The notes beneath the pieces are model-generated. The model saw only the letters and a program-made list of their open reading frames with translations. It was not told where the DNA came from and searched no databases. DNA of 48,844 nt from an uncultured Marvinbryantia sp. (lineage in GTDB: Bacteria > Bacillota > Clostridia > Lachnospirales > Lachnospiraceae): the NCBI GenBank assembly GCA_934408725.1, contig CAKRVB010000022.1, forward strand, positions 1 to 48,844, given 5' to 3'. Below, one piece after another: positions 16,902 to 25,590 of the stretch. Position 1 is the first letter of the stretch, and each line of letters begins with the position of its first letter. The translations under genes were made by a program, and so were the position numbers.

Positions 16902-18824
16902 CTATTCTATTTCACCGCTGATCCCCTGTTCCATAACAACCGGTATCGCATGTTCTGTCAGTTCTGACATCTTTGGAATTCTGCCGATAACGTTCTCACA
17001 CAGCCAGTCCATTGTGATAATTTTCTCTGGAGTCAGTGTTTCTTCTTTATCTTCCTGTACCACTCCGTTCTGAGAATACAATACTCCGGAAAATGGATTA
17101 AACTCTCCTGCGCAAATTGTCTTACGCAGCAAGGCAATCAACCGCTCTGTACCAGCTGGCAGGCTGTTGGAACAAATCACATCCACAATTCCAGCAGACA
17201 TTCCCCACCAGTAATTCAGCGATTTCTGCCCGCTGCTTTCTGCATTTTTCCAATCGCCCTCCATAATATTCTGAATCATCTGTTCATAGAATTTTCCCCA
17301 GTGCAGAATCGGCATGGCGATATTATGATGAGTTTCGTCTCCAAGTTCAAATAACCCAAAATGTCTGGATCCCATATTCTTATTTGGAATGATAATGTTT
17401 CTTCCGCATACATAGGATACACCATGTTCCTGAAAGCGTTCTACATAATCAATGTCTTTTTCTGACTCCCATTCTACATACACTTTTGCCCGCGGATTAA
17501 TCATCTGTGCGCCCAGTGCAAATGCATTAATATTCGATACTGTTCCGTAGATCGGATAATCTGCCAGATATCCCAGTTTGTCATTCGTTGTCATAGCTCC
17601 TGCTATAGCCCCAAGAAGGAACTTTGCTTCATAAATACGTGCATTATAATTCCGAATAACACCTTTATCAGACATAAGAGAGCAATTCAGTATCTTCACA
17701 TCTTTATAATCCAGCGCCACTTTCAGACTGGCATTATAAAGAACTGGTGATGTTGTAAAAATAATGGAATTTCCATCTTCCACAGCCTGACGTACACCGT
17801 CTTCCATACTTGGATACTCTTCTGCAATATAGACGCTAACTTTTATCTGATCCGGGAATGCCTGTTCCAGATGCATCCTTCCAAGATCATGAATATACGT
17901 CCATCCGGACTTATGAGGATCCACCTCATGTACAAACGCAATATTTTGTACTGGTGCACTGATTGGGATCAGGCGCTGCAGCAACGGTTTTTTCACCACT
18001 TCCGGGTTCATCCTGATGTCCAGGCTTTCTTCATTTCCCTGTGTCTCAAAAACTTTGGTACTTCTCGCAATCTTCATCTGCATCTCAGATGCAGTCATCT
18101 TTTTCACTTCATCATATCCATAGATCTCTATGAAGGTCAACAGCGCATCTCCAACCGTCCGCTCTTCATTCTCTTTCACCAGGGTACGGAACACATTCTC
18201 AAAACAGGAATAGATGGAACTAAAGTTCATCCTGTCTTCATCCGTCCACTTCTCATCTGGCTTTTTTCCAATCAGGCTCTGCAGCTTTGCAAACCGCCCT
18301 TCCTCTGAAAAATATATATAATTGATCGAAGACAGTTCATAAAAATCCATAAATTCATAATAAATCTTGTTTTTCTTCTCTTCCGTACGATAAGGTACGA
18401 TTCTGGTAACTGTTCCCGCAATAGATACTGCATCAAAAAACTTCAGTACACTGACTCTTTTATTTCCTTCCAGAACATAAAACTCATTCATATATTCGTA
18501 AGCTTTAATCGCATCATGAATTCCCTCTTTCAGATGCGACTCACAGAGCGTTGACCACTTCATGGCAAATTCTGTATGATCATCCAGGATTGGCATAAAG
18601 TTGCACGCAAACGCCTGCGCTCTTCCGGCAGTCTTAGTTCCTACAATTCGTTCTGCAGGAATCTGTACCAGTCCAAGTGGATATTCCATCACTGAATTAG
18701 CAGCTTCCGGTATCTCATCCAGTACTTTCAGATAAGGGTTCCCCTTTTTCGCATACTGCGCCATCATTGCCCTTTTTCCCGATTTTACTGCTTTCAGATA
18801 AAGCTCCATTCCTTCTTTTCCCAT
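16902..18824 (-). CDS. BMP-domain protein with ParB-like N-terminal half, no signal peptide
   Basis: The start is set at the ATG ending 18824 because AAGGGGGAG precedes it; the frame is open for another 79 codons without a second convincing start. The 640-residue protein has a front part with FYVLEGNKRVSVLKF (about 115-129), resembling ParB/sulfiredoxin-fold proteins. From about residue 293 onward it has a Bmp (PnrA-type) substrate-binding domain: NIAFVHEVD, GVRQAVEDGNSIIFTTSP, DKLGYLADYPIYG. BMP lipoproteins normally bind nucleosides outside the cell for an ABC importer. Here no signal peptide or lipobox is visible and no transporter genes flank it, so a cytoplasmic sensing role is more likely (inference). 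Confidence 0.8.
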   Translation of the reverse strand: MGKEGMELYLKAVKSGKRAMMAQYAKKGNPYLKVLDEIPEAANSVMEYPLGLVQIPAERIVGTKTAGRAQAFACNFMPILDDHTEFAMKWSTLCESHLKEGIHDAIKAYEYMNEFYVLEGNKRVSVLKFFDAVSIAGTVTRIVPYRTEEKKNKIYYEFMDFYELSSINYIYFSEEGRFAKLQSLIGKKPDEKWTDEDRMNFSSIYSCFENVFRTLVKENEERTVGDALLTFIEIYGYDEVKKMTASEMQMKIARSTKVFETQGNEESLDIRMNPEVVKKPLLQRLIPISAPVQNIAFVHEVDPHKSGWTYIHDLGRMHLEQAFPDQIKVSVYIAEEYPSMEDGVRQAVEDGNSIIFTTSPVLYNASLKVALDYKDVKILNCSLMSDKGVIRNYNARIYEAKFLLGAIAGAMTTNDKLGYLADYPIYGTVSNINAFALGAQMINPRAKVYVEWESEKDIDYVERFQEHGVSYVCGRNIIIPNKNMGSRHFGLFELGDETHHNIAMPILHWGKFYEQMIQNIMEGDWKNAESSGQKSLNYWWGMSAGIVDVICSNSLPAGTERLIALLRKTICAGEFNPFSGVLYSQNGVVQEDKEETLTPEKIITMDWLCENVIGRIPKMSELTEHAIPVVMEQGISGEIE

Positions 18825-18892
18825 GCTCGTACTCCCCCTTTGCCAGGTCAATTTGTAATACAAAAAAATTATATCCTGTCTTTTGCCTTTTT

Positions 18893-19657
18893 TCAACTGT
18901 CCGGCATAAATTCTGTCATATGCTTTCGATAACGCAGCGGCAGCATCGTTCGCTGGCACTTTGGATTCTCCCTTTCTCTGATCCCCACTGTAGTAAAAAA
19001 CTCTTTCCAGAGATCGGTATACAAGTCCCTCACTTTTTCCGTCTCTTTCAGGCGCTTCCATTCCCTGCCTGATAATTCCGTATAATAAGCGTTCTCATTC
19101 TTTGGGTGAATCAGTGCTTTTTTCCGACCATCATCGATGATCACCCAATATTCGGATGGCATACGATTGGAAAACTGTTCTTCCAGCATCAGCAAAATAT
19201 CATTCTCAGGCTCTATATGACATACATAGACCTGATTTCCATGGCAGGTAAACCGTGCAATCTCCTTAAAATAATGCGCTTCATTCCCTACCTTCCTGGA
19301 TAATTCAAACAGATCCAGCACAACCGGATCCGTCATCATCTCTGTCACCTGTTTTCCAAAATGGAATCCATAAATCAGGAAGCGGTAGATACTATCCAGT
19401 TTCTTTCTGTCTTTACTATGTGCTGCATAAAATACCCATTGCCAGGCCTGCCAGGATATCTTCTTTCGGATAGCTACTGTAACTTTCGCTGCTTTTTCCG
19501 CTTCTCCATCTATATGAACATAATTACAAAATAGTTCCTGCTGTATCACCGGTTCCAGTTCAAGACGAATATTCCGATGTCCCAGTCCACATTCCCATGC
19601 CCTGTATATACAGTTCATCATAGCCTCCCAGTCATCACTGCATGTAAAAACTGTCAT
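18893..19657 (-). CDS. Putative DNA metabolism protein partner of a radical SAM enzyme (TIGR03915/DUF4130-like)
   Basis: A 254-residue protein beginning MTVFTCSDDWEAMMNCIYRA, with central IYRFLIYGFHFGKQVTEMMT and ELSRKVGNEAHYFKEIARFT. The C-terminal part WKEFFTTVGIRERENPKCQR and LPLRYRKHMTEFMP is characteristic. I recognise this as the family regularly encoded beside the radical SAM protein present here (19681-21129); some relatives are fused to a uracil-DNA glycosylase domain. The catalytic role is not established. It lies 23 nt after that gene in one operon, so the same SOS-box promoter probably controls it. Confidence 0.8.
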   Translation of the reverse strand: MTVFTCSDDWEAMMNCIYRAWECGLGHRNIRLELEPVIQQELFCNYVHIDGEAEKAAKVTVAIRKKISWQAWQWVFYAAHSKDRKKLDSIYRFLIYGFHFGKQVTEMMTDPVVLDLFELSRKVGNEAHYFKEIARFTCHGNQVYVCHIEPENDILLMLEEQFSNRMPSEYWVIIDDGRKKALIHPKNENAYYTELSGREWKRLKETEKVRDLYTDLWKEFFTTVGIRERENPKCQRTMLPLRYRKHMTEFMPDS

Positions 19658-19680
19658 GTCTGCCCCTTTCTCTGCATCTG

Positions 19681-21129
19681 TTATGCAAGATGAAAATCAT
19701 CAAATAAAGACATCTGTTGATAATCCTGCTGATGTTGAATCTGCCAGTTATCCTTCCGATTCATATCTGTTAATTGTCTCATAATATAGGTTTCTTCCAA
19801 TGGAACAGCATACATCATCCTTCCTTTACAGGTGATAAAGAAATGCGCCCGCTTCAGCACTACACCCATTCTTTTCAGATGTTCAAATTCAATTGTTCCA
19901 CTCTTTCTTGCCTGCATAATTCTGAGTGCTGACTTAGGTCCGATCCCTGGAATTCTCAATAGCATATCATAAGGAGCTTTGTTCACCTCTACCGGGAAAA
20001 ACTCCATATGGCGCAATGCCCAGTCACACTTGGGGTCTAGCTGTTCATGAAAACCTGGATGCTGCTCACTGAGCAATTCCTCTGCCTGGAAGCCATAGTA
20101 ACGCATCAGCCAGTCGGCCTGGTACAGACGGTGTTCCCGTAACAGTGGTACCTCAGTCCCCGGCTGTGGCAATGCAGAATCCTCATTCAGCGGAATATAT
20201 GCCGAGTAAAAGACTCTCTTCAAATCATACTTCTGATACAAATACTGGGTAGTCTTCACCAGCTGATAATCCGTTTCATCGGTGGCGCCGATAATCATCT
20301 GCGTACTCTGTCCCGCTGCTACAAAAGGACGCATCTCCAGTCCCTTTTTCTGTTCAGAAGGCAGTAACAGCATGTGATTCGACTCTTCAGCGTTTCCCTC
20401 ACCCCTTGTTCCGGTAATTCGCGCTCTCTCTTTTTCTGAGAAAATACTGTGTTCCAGATAGCGATTTCCCATGCTGCGTTCCATCTGTCCGCTTTTTCCA
20501 AGTGCAAGCCGACTGACCGCTATCGTTCTGGCTACCATACTCATTGGCTTCAGAATCGCTCTGTGATTCTTATTCGGTGCCAGTTTCCGCATTCCCTCTG
20601 CTGTAGGAAGTTCCAGATTAATACTCATACGATCCGCCAGATAACCTGCTTCTGCCAGCAATTCTTCCGGTGCTCCAGGTACCGCTTTCATATGTACATA
20701 ACCACGAAACCGGTATTTCGTACGCAGGATTCTAATCGTACGGCACATCTGCTCCATAGTGTATGCCGGACTGCGGTCCACTGCAGAGCTTAGAAACAAT
20801 CCTTCAATATAGTTTCTCTTATAAAACTCCATAGTCAGTTCACAGAGTTCCTCTGGAGTAAACGAAGTACGTGGTACATCATTAGAGGCTCTGCTAAGGC
20901 AATACTTACAGTCATAAATGCAATGATTGGTTTGCAATACCTTCAACAGAGAAATGCACCTTCCATCCGATGCAAAGCTATGACAGATTCCATCTGCACA
21001 GGCATTCCCCAGGCTCCCCTTTTTTCCGTTTCTTTTTGCTCCGCTGGATGTACATGCCACATCATATTTGGCTGCATCCGCAAGAATATGAAGCTTTTCC
21101 TGTAAATTTAACTCTTTTTCGATCTTCAT
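19681..21129 (-). CDS. Radical SAM protein, putative DNA modification/repair (TIGR03916-like)
   Basis: A 482-residue protein with an N-terminal radical SAM motif C70-IYD-C74-KY-C77 (C-X3-C-X2-C) that binds a 4Fe-4S cluster and SAM. Near residue 400 is a helix-hairpin-helix DNA-binding motif, LLRIPGIGPKSALRIMQARK. The combination is typical of the family that pairs with the adjacent TIGR03915-like protein. Four additional Cys lie at residues 26-49. A role in DNA lesion repair or base modification is inferred from the family, the HhH motif and a LexA-type box over the promoter. The start follows GAAGGA. Confidence 0.85.
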   Translation of the reverse strand: MKIEKELNLQEKLHILADAAKYDVACTSSGAKRNGKKGSLGNACADGICHSFASDGRCISLLKVLQTNHCIYDCKYCLSRASNDVPRTSFTPEELCELTMEFYKRNYIEGLFLSSAVDRSPAYTMEQMCRTIRILRTKYRFRGYVHMKAVPGAPEELLAEAGYLADRMSINLELPTAEGMRKLAPNKNHRAILKPMSMVARTIAVSRLALGKSGQMERSMGNRYLEHSIFSEKERARITGTRGEGNAEESNHMLLLPSEQKKGLEMRPFVAAGQSTQMIIGATDETDYQLVKTTQYLYQKYDLKRVFYSAYIPLNEDSALPQPGTEVPLLREHRLYQADWLMRYYGFQAEELLSEQHPGFHEQLDPKCDWALRHMEFFPVEVNKAPYDMLLRIPGIGPKSALRIMQARKSGTIEFEHLKRMGVVLKRAHFFITCKGRMMYAVPLEETYIMRQLTDMNRKDNWQIQHQQDYQQMSLFDDFHLA

Positions 21130-21142
21130 TTTTTCCTTCTTT

Positions 21143-21156
21143 CGAACATGTGTTCT
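21143..21156. promoter_or_regulatory. LexA/DinR-type SOS box upstream of the radical SAM operon
   Basis: CGAACATGTGTTCT matches the Gram-positive SOS box consensus CGAACRNRYGTTYC at 13 of 14 positions. It contains a perfect GAAC-N4-GTTC palindrome. It overlaps the predicted start of transcription, between the -10 element (21163-21168) and the ATG at 21129, which is a good position for repression. Confidence 0.75.
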
Positions 21157-21162
21157 ATTTTT

Positions 21163-21191
21163 AGAATACCATGTTTCTTTTCCGGTTGCAA
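21163..21191 (-). promoter_or_regulatory. Promoter of the radical SAM operon
   Basis: On the minus strand TTGCAA (21186-21191) and TATTCT (21163-21168) are 17 nt apart. The predicted start near 21156 falls within the SOS box. It is likely to drive the radical SAM gene, its partner and possibly the BMP and phosphoesterase genes. Confidence 0.65.
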
Positions 21192-21209
21192 GAAAAAGAT
21201 GTTTTTCTG

Positions 21210-21238
21210 CTGAAATTCTGATATAAATATGCTATACT
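21210..21238 (+). promoter_or_regulatory. Promoter of the sugar kinase gene
   Basis: CTGAAA (21210-21215) and TATACT (21233-21238) with 17-nt spacing; TG two bases before the -10 gives an extended -10. It diverges from the radical SAM promoter. Confidence 0.5.
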
Positions 21239-21272
21239 GGGTAACATAGAAATGAAATCGGGAGGTTATATC

Positions 21273-22244
21273 ATGGCAGAAAAAACTATAGACGTAACTG
21301 CACTTGGTGAGTTATTAATCGATTTTACAGAAAACGGCACCAGTGCTCAGGGCAATCCTATTCTGGAAGTAAATCCTGGAGGGGCACCATGCAATGTGCT
21401 TGCTATGCTGCAGAAGCTTGGTAAACAGACTGCATTTATCGGAAAAGTCGGAGATGATATGTTCGGACGCCAGCTGACAGAAGCTGTCTCTTCCGTAGGC
21501 GTCGATACCCGTGCTCTTCTGGTCGATAAAGAAGTTCATACCACACTGGCTTTTGTTCATACCTATCCGGATGGAGACCGTGATTTTTCTTTTTACCGGA
21601 ATCCTGGTGCTGATATGATGCTGACAAAAGAAGATGTAGATGAAGACCTGATTCGCTCTTCCAGAATTTTCCATTTCGGCACTCTTTCCTCTACACACGA
21701 AGGGGTACGAGAAGCCACCAGATACGCCATTGACGTGGCAAAAGAAGCCGGAGATCTGATCAGCTTTGATCCAAATTTACGGCCACCACTCTGGTCTTCT
21801 CTTGATGATGCAAAAAAAGAGATCGAATATGGTCTTGGGAAATGCGATATTCTGAAAATTTCCGACAACGAAGTGGAGTTTCTTTTTGGTACCACAGATT
21901 ACGATCTGGGTGCAAAACTGTTAAAGGAGAAATATAATATTCCTCTGATTCTCATTACTCTGGGACCAGATGGCAGCCGTGCTTATTACAAAGATATGCG
22001 TGTAGAAGTGGCTCCTTTCTTACAGGACAACACCATCGAGACTACCGGTGCAGGCGATACTTTCTGTGCAAGTTCTCTGAACTATGTACTGGAACATGAC
22101 CTGAACCATCTGACAGAGGAGAATCTGAAGGAACTTCTTACCTTTGCCAACGCTGCCGCATCATTGATTACCACCAAAAAAGGTGCTTTAAAGGTTATGC
22201 CTGAAAAAGAAGAAGTTCTTGCCTTTATCGCTTCCCGTTCATAA
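21273..22244 (+). CDS. PfkB-family carbohydrate kinase, probable fructokinase
   Basis: A 323-residue ribokinase-fold kinase. The start MAEKTIDVTALGELLIDFTE is placed at 21273, 7 nt after GGGAGG; an upstream in-frame ATG would include the ribosome binding site. The N-terminal sugar-binding motif NPGGAPCNVLAMLQKLG (about 36-52) and the C-terminal anion-hole signature TTGAGDTFCASSL, with the catalytic Asp, are intact. It phosphorylates a sugar, probably fructose, using ATP. No sugar transporter lies beside it, so the substrate is inferred. It is followed by hicB after 22 nt. Confidence 0.88.
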   Translation: MAEKTIDVTALGELLIDFTENGTSAQGNPILEVNPGGAPCNVLAMLQKLGKQTAFIGKVGDDMFGRQLTEAVSSVGVDTRALLVDKEVHTTLAFVHTYPDGDRDFSFYRNPGADMMLTKEDVDEDLIRSSRIFHFGTLSSTHEGVREATRYAIDVAKEAGDLISFDPNLRPPLWSSLDDAKKEIEYGLGKCDILKISDNEVEFLFGTTDYDLGAKLLKEKYNIPLILITLGPDGSRAYYKDMRVEVAPFLQDNTIETTGAGDTFCASSLNYVLEHDLNHLTEENLKELLTFANAAASLITTKKGALKVMPEKEEVLAFIASRS

Positions 22245-22266
22245 ATATTAGGAGGAGTTTTGTTCT

Positions 22267-22542
22267 ATGAAATTTATTTATCCAGCCATCTTTTCCCAAG
22301 ATGCAGATGGTGTATTTCATGGTTATTTTCCAGATCTGGAAGACTGTCTCTCCACTGGTGAGACCCTGGACGAAGCCATTGAAAGTGCCAATGAAGCAGC
22401 CTGTAACTGGCTTTCCGTCGAATTGGAAGAAGACGGACATCTTCCACCCGTTTCCGATCCTGCCGATCTGGATCTGAAGGAAGGTGAAATTATTCGCAAT
22501 ATTGCTGCCAATATCCGTTTATTTGATGGATATGATGAATAA
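22267..22542 (+). CDS. HicB-like protein, orphan
   Basis: A 91-residue protein starting MKFIYPAIFSQDADGVFHGY, with FPDLEDCLSTGETLDEAIES, the typical HicB partial RNase H-like fold. HicB antitoxins usually neutralise the HicA mRNA interferase. No HicA frame lies next to it, and there is no clear C-terminal helix-turn-helix. It may be a housekeeping HicB-like protein or a leftover antitoxin. It is translated from AGGAGGAG and lies in one transcription unit with the sugar kinase, ending in a terminator. Confidence 0.8.
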   Translation: MKFIYPAIFSQDADGVFHGYFPDLEDCLSTGETLDEAIESANEAACNWLSVELEEDGHLPPVSDPADLDLKEGEIIRNIAANIRLFDGYDE

Positions 22543-22547
22543 AAAAA

Positions 22548-22581
22548 GGACAGACCACAACCAGGCGGCTGTGATCTGTTC
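22548..22581. terminator. Bidirectional terminator between hicB and the HD-GYP gene
   Basis: GGACAGA-C-CACA (22548-22559) pairs with TGTG-A-TCTGTTC (22570-22581) around a 10-nt loop, with flanking A and T runs that give T stretches in both directions. It serves two convergent genes. Confidence 0.8.
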
Positions 22582-22603
22582 TTTTTCTATTCCTGCCTAT
22601 TCT

Positions 22604-24631
22604 CTATGTAACATTGGCAGCATCTTTCTTTTTCAGCAATTCCAGATAGGCCTCCACGATCTTTGGATCAAACTGTGTTCCTGCGCATCGCATCAATTCT
22701 TCCCTGGCTTCTGCTTCACTGATCGCCTTATGATAAGGTCTGTCATGAACCATCACATCATAGCTGTCTACTACCGTAATGATTCTGGATAATAATGGGA
22801 TCTCTTCTCCCTTTAAGCCAGAAGGATATCCGGTACCATCCCACTTCTCATGGTGATGCAGAATCAGTTCTGCAATGGCTTCCAGTTCCGGACTTGCTTT
22901 GGCAATCCGATACCCTTTACTGGTATGGGTCTTCATAATCTCCCATTCTTCTGCATCCAGCCTGCCAGGCTTTAACAGAATGTTCTGCGGAATGGCGATT
23001 TTCCCTATATCATGAAGGATACTTAACAGTGCCAGTCTGCCAATATCCTTATCGGACAGACCCATGCATCCCCCCAGTTCCATTGCTGCATCTCGCGTTC
23101 TCAATACATGTTCTTCTGTCTCATAATCACTTTCCAGCAGTGTCTGCGACAGCGAATGAATCACAGAACTTGTCTGAGAGCTGTCACTGAGCAGCTTTCT
23201 GTTTTTCAGACTCTCCATTGCTTCCTGGATTCCGTCAAATATATCCTCGTCTTTTTCTCCAATCGCAGCGAGGCCATACTCCAGTTCAAAAGTCAGCTTC
23301 ATAGTTGGCACACTCAACTGCTCTTCTTTTAGTTTTTGTGCCAGCTCTCTGGCTCTTTCATGAGGCATCTGCAAAAGCACGGCCAGAAAAGATCCATTCT
23401 CCATCTTTGCCATATACGTACCTTCTGGCAAAATCTCGCGCATTTTCTCTACGGTACGAATCATAACTTCATTGCCTTTTTCTCTTCCCAACGCATGATT
23501 GATCACATTCAGTCCATTGACATTCACAGCAAGCAGTTGTATTGGATATACTCTTTCCCGATCCAGCTCTGACAGGTACTTCAGCATACCACCCGAAAGC
23601 TCCAGACCGGTAATCATGTCCTTCATATAGGTCGTATCACGCATAATCAGGGTACTTCCGACCACTGCATTATGGCGATCCTTCAGGCCGGAGATTTCGC
23701 AGCAATAATTCCGTTTCTCTTTTCCGTTCTTATCTTTCCATTCATAGATTTGATTTTTTCCCTGAAATGGCGGCATTTTCCTCTGTTTCAAAAAGTCTTC
23801 CAGACGAATGGGATCTTCCAGATTCTTATTCAGCTCCGGGAACATCTGCTGTATCTCCTGATTGCTGTCAAGCAGATACCCTTCATAATCAAAAAAAGCA
23901 ATCTTCATACCGCAATGTTCCATCAACATCTCTCTGGTCTGAATCAGAGTTTCTTTTTCCAGATAATGAAATACATTTATGTATACCATGGCTCCACAGA
24001 GACTGTAAAAACAAATAGACACGTCAAACTCAAATCTGTTTCCCCCAAAAAGGAACAGCATATTCAATCCAATCGTCACCAGGAGACTATTGATAATGCG
24101 CATATACTTGGATCGATACATCTGTGGGGTATGTGCGCACTTCCACAACAGCGTTCCAATTGTCAACGCAAGTAAAATATAACAATAGGTTAAATGACAA
24201 CGATACAGTATTCCCGGCAGATAATGATATATCACATAAGTATCCCGGTTGATTGTTTCATAGGAAAGTGCAATCTCGTAAAATGGATTGATACATAAAA
24301 CCACCGTGTCAACTGCTGCATATAGCCACAAAGCCAGTCTTACCGCTTTCCACTTCTGAACCTTTCTCTGTACTTTTGTAAAACGGACCACAAAATAAAA
24401 CAATAGAATCAGGACATAATCAATCCCGATAAACAATCCGCTGCTAAAAAAAGAGTTCCAGAAATAACTCTGTAAACTGATTGCCAACAGATAACAGAGA
24501 CTGATCACACTTCCCAGACTCATAATCTTTCCCAGATGTTTCCCGTTGGCGTTCTTCATTTGAAAACATCGCACTGCTATCCAACAGTCCAACAGAATAA
24601 CCGTGCAAAATAACGCCTGATTCGCTACCAT
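22604..24631 (-). CDS. Membrane HD-GYP signalling protein with PAS and degenerate GGDEF region
   Basis: The 675-residue protein has about seven N-terminal hydrophobic helices (residues 5-225, HisK-7TM style), then a PAS-like region (240-335). A GGDEF-like region (340-470) follows in which the signature reads M-E-N-G-S-F (about 410-415), so it cannot make c-di-GMP. The C-terminal HD-GYP domain has HD at 540-541 and HHHEKWDGTGYP at 592-603. HD-GYP domains hydrolyse c-di-GMP or related cyclic dinucleotides using metals. The conserved residues are present, so phosphodiesterase activity is likely. The gene follows the peptidase E-like gene by 20 nt. Confidence 0.88.
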   Translation of the reverse strand: MVANQALFCTVILLDCWIAVRCFQMKNANGKHLGKIMSLGSVISLCYLLAISLQSYFWNSFFSSGLFIGIDYVLILLFYFVVRFTKVQRKVQKWKAVRLALWLYAAVDTVVLCINPFYEIALSYETINRDTYVIYHYLPGILYRCHLTYCYILLALTIGTLLWKCAHTPQMYRSKYMRIINSLLVTIGLNMLFLFGGNRFEFDVSICFYSLCGAMVYINVFHYLEKETLIQTREMLMEHCGMKIAFFDYEGYLLDSNQEIQQMFPELNKNLEDPIRLEDFLKQRKMPPFQGKNQIYEWKDKNGKEKRNYCCEISGLKDRHNAVVGSTLIMRDTTYMKDMITGLELSGGMLKYLSELDRERVYPIQLLAVNVNGLNVINHALGREKGNEVMIRTVEKMREILPEGTYMAKMENGSFLAVLLQMPHERARELAQKLKEEQLSVPTMKLTFELEYGLAAIGEKDEDIFDGIQEAMESLKNRKLLSDSSQTSSVIHSLSQTLLESDYETEEHVLRTRDAAMELGGCMGLSDKDIGRLALLSILHDIGKIAIPQNILLKPGRLDAEEWEIMKTHTSKGYRIAKASPELEAIAELILHHHEKWDGTGYPSGLKGEEIPLLSRIITVVDSYDVMVHDRPYHKAISEAEAREELMRCAGTQFDPKIVEAYLELLKKKDAANVT

Positions 24632-24651
24632 AGTTCTTACCTGCTTTCTCC

Positions 24652-25389
24652 CTACTGGAGCTTTTTCACCTGATCTTTTTCACAGATTTTCCTGATTCTT
24701 CCATTCTCAATCAGGTAACCTTCTCCGTGTAGTACCTCTTCTCCATCTCTTTTCAAAATATAACTTCCATCTGTCAATACATAAAATCTTCTTCCTACGC
24801 TGTCGACACAGGCAATATCTTCTATGACTCTCTTTCCATCCAGATAATCATCCCGAATCGCCTGATAATGAGGTATCACACGTATATTGGTAAGTCCCAG
24901 GCCTTCCATGAATCTGCGGTACTGCGGATCGCTTGTCTCTCCTTCCAACTCTGGCTGGGCATATACTTCTTCTGCGCAGTTCATACTCCCTGCGCTGATT
25001 CCCATCAGTGACCCTTTAAACTGATGAAGCAAATGTCTTAAATGAATAAACTCAAAAAACTGATTCTGGGTAGGTACATGTCCGCCCCCAAGAATGATAA
25101 AATCATAGTCTGACAGATTATGCATCACAGATTCCACATTACGATAATCGCATACCGTAAAGGAACCGATATCCAGCTCTGACTTCAACAGCCGATCCTC
25201 TAAAAATTCTCCCATCTGATCATTCTGTTCGTATTTCTCAGGATCTGCACAGATCAGAAGACATCTGGAATTCTTCTTCCAGTCTTTATGCAGTTCCTCC
25301 AACAATCCATTGGAAGGATCCAGCCCTTCAAATGTGCTTTTTTCTCCCCGATAGGCTCCTGTCGGGCTGCTCGTCAGATATAATGCCAT
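24652..25389 (-). CDS. Peptidase E/cyanophycinase-family serine hydrolase
   Basis: A 245-residue protein of the class I amidotransferase-like S51 family. The nucleophile elbow MGISAGSMN places Ser132 in the active site, and the oxyanion region IILGGGHVP is at about 98-106. Members cleave Asp-X dipeptides or cyanophycin. No cyanophycin synthetase is present in the window, so a dipeptidase role is more likely. The ATG ending 25389 is chosen after GTGAGG; the frame is open a further 16 codons. A strong -10 sequence lies about 60 nt upstream. Confidence 0.85.
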   Translation of the reverse strand: MALYLTSSPTGAYRGEKSTFEGLDPSNGLLEELHKDWKKNSRCLLICADPEKYEQNDQMGEFLEDRLLKSELDIGSFTVCDYRNVESVMHNLSDYDFIILGGGHVPTQNQFFEFIHLRHLLHQFKGSLMGISAGSMNCAEEVYAQPELEGETSDPQYRRFMEGLGLTNIRVIPHYQAIRDDYLDGKRVIEDIACVDSVGRRFYVLTDGSYILKRDGEEVLHGEGYLIENGRIRKICEKDQVKKLQ

Positions 25390-25449
25390 TTTACATGCCT
25401 CACTTTTATAATAAAATTTCAAGCAATAAATGATCAAGGTACTTTTTTT

Positions 25450-25478
25450 ATTATACCCCTTATTTTCTTTCTATGCCA
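25450..25478 (-). promoter_or_regulatory. Promoter of the peptidase E-like gene
   Basis: A perfect TATAAT on the minus strand (25450-25455) is paired with a weak TGGCAT 17 nt upstream. The start near 25443 leaves a short leader before the ATG at 25389. Confidence 0.5.
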
Positions 25479-25508
25479 CCAGAAAAAGCTATTTTCAGAC
25501 ATAAAATT

Positions 25509-25542
25509 AGCCCGATCGATTCTTTTTTCTCTCGACCGGGCT
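25509..25542 (-). terminator. Terminator after the sbcCD operon and repeat tract
   Basis: Arms 25509-25519 and 25532-25542 form an 11-bp stem (one G-U) with a 12-nt loop. On the minus strand AATTTTAT follows. It lies upstream of the next promoter at about 25450 and would end transcripts coming from sbcC through the repeats. Confidence 0.65.
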
Positions 25543-25590
25543 CTTAATGAATTTCCAGCAATTTCATTGTCTACACCTTCACTTTCACAG

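Noticed and set aside
18825..19061. Upstream extension of the BMP-domain frame
   Set aside because: It overlaps the DUF4130-like gene on the same strand in another frame; the ATG ending 18824 has a strong ribosome binding site.
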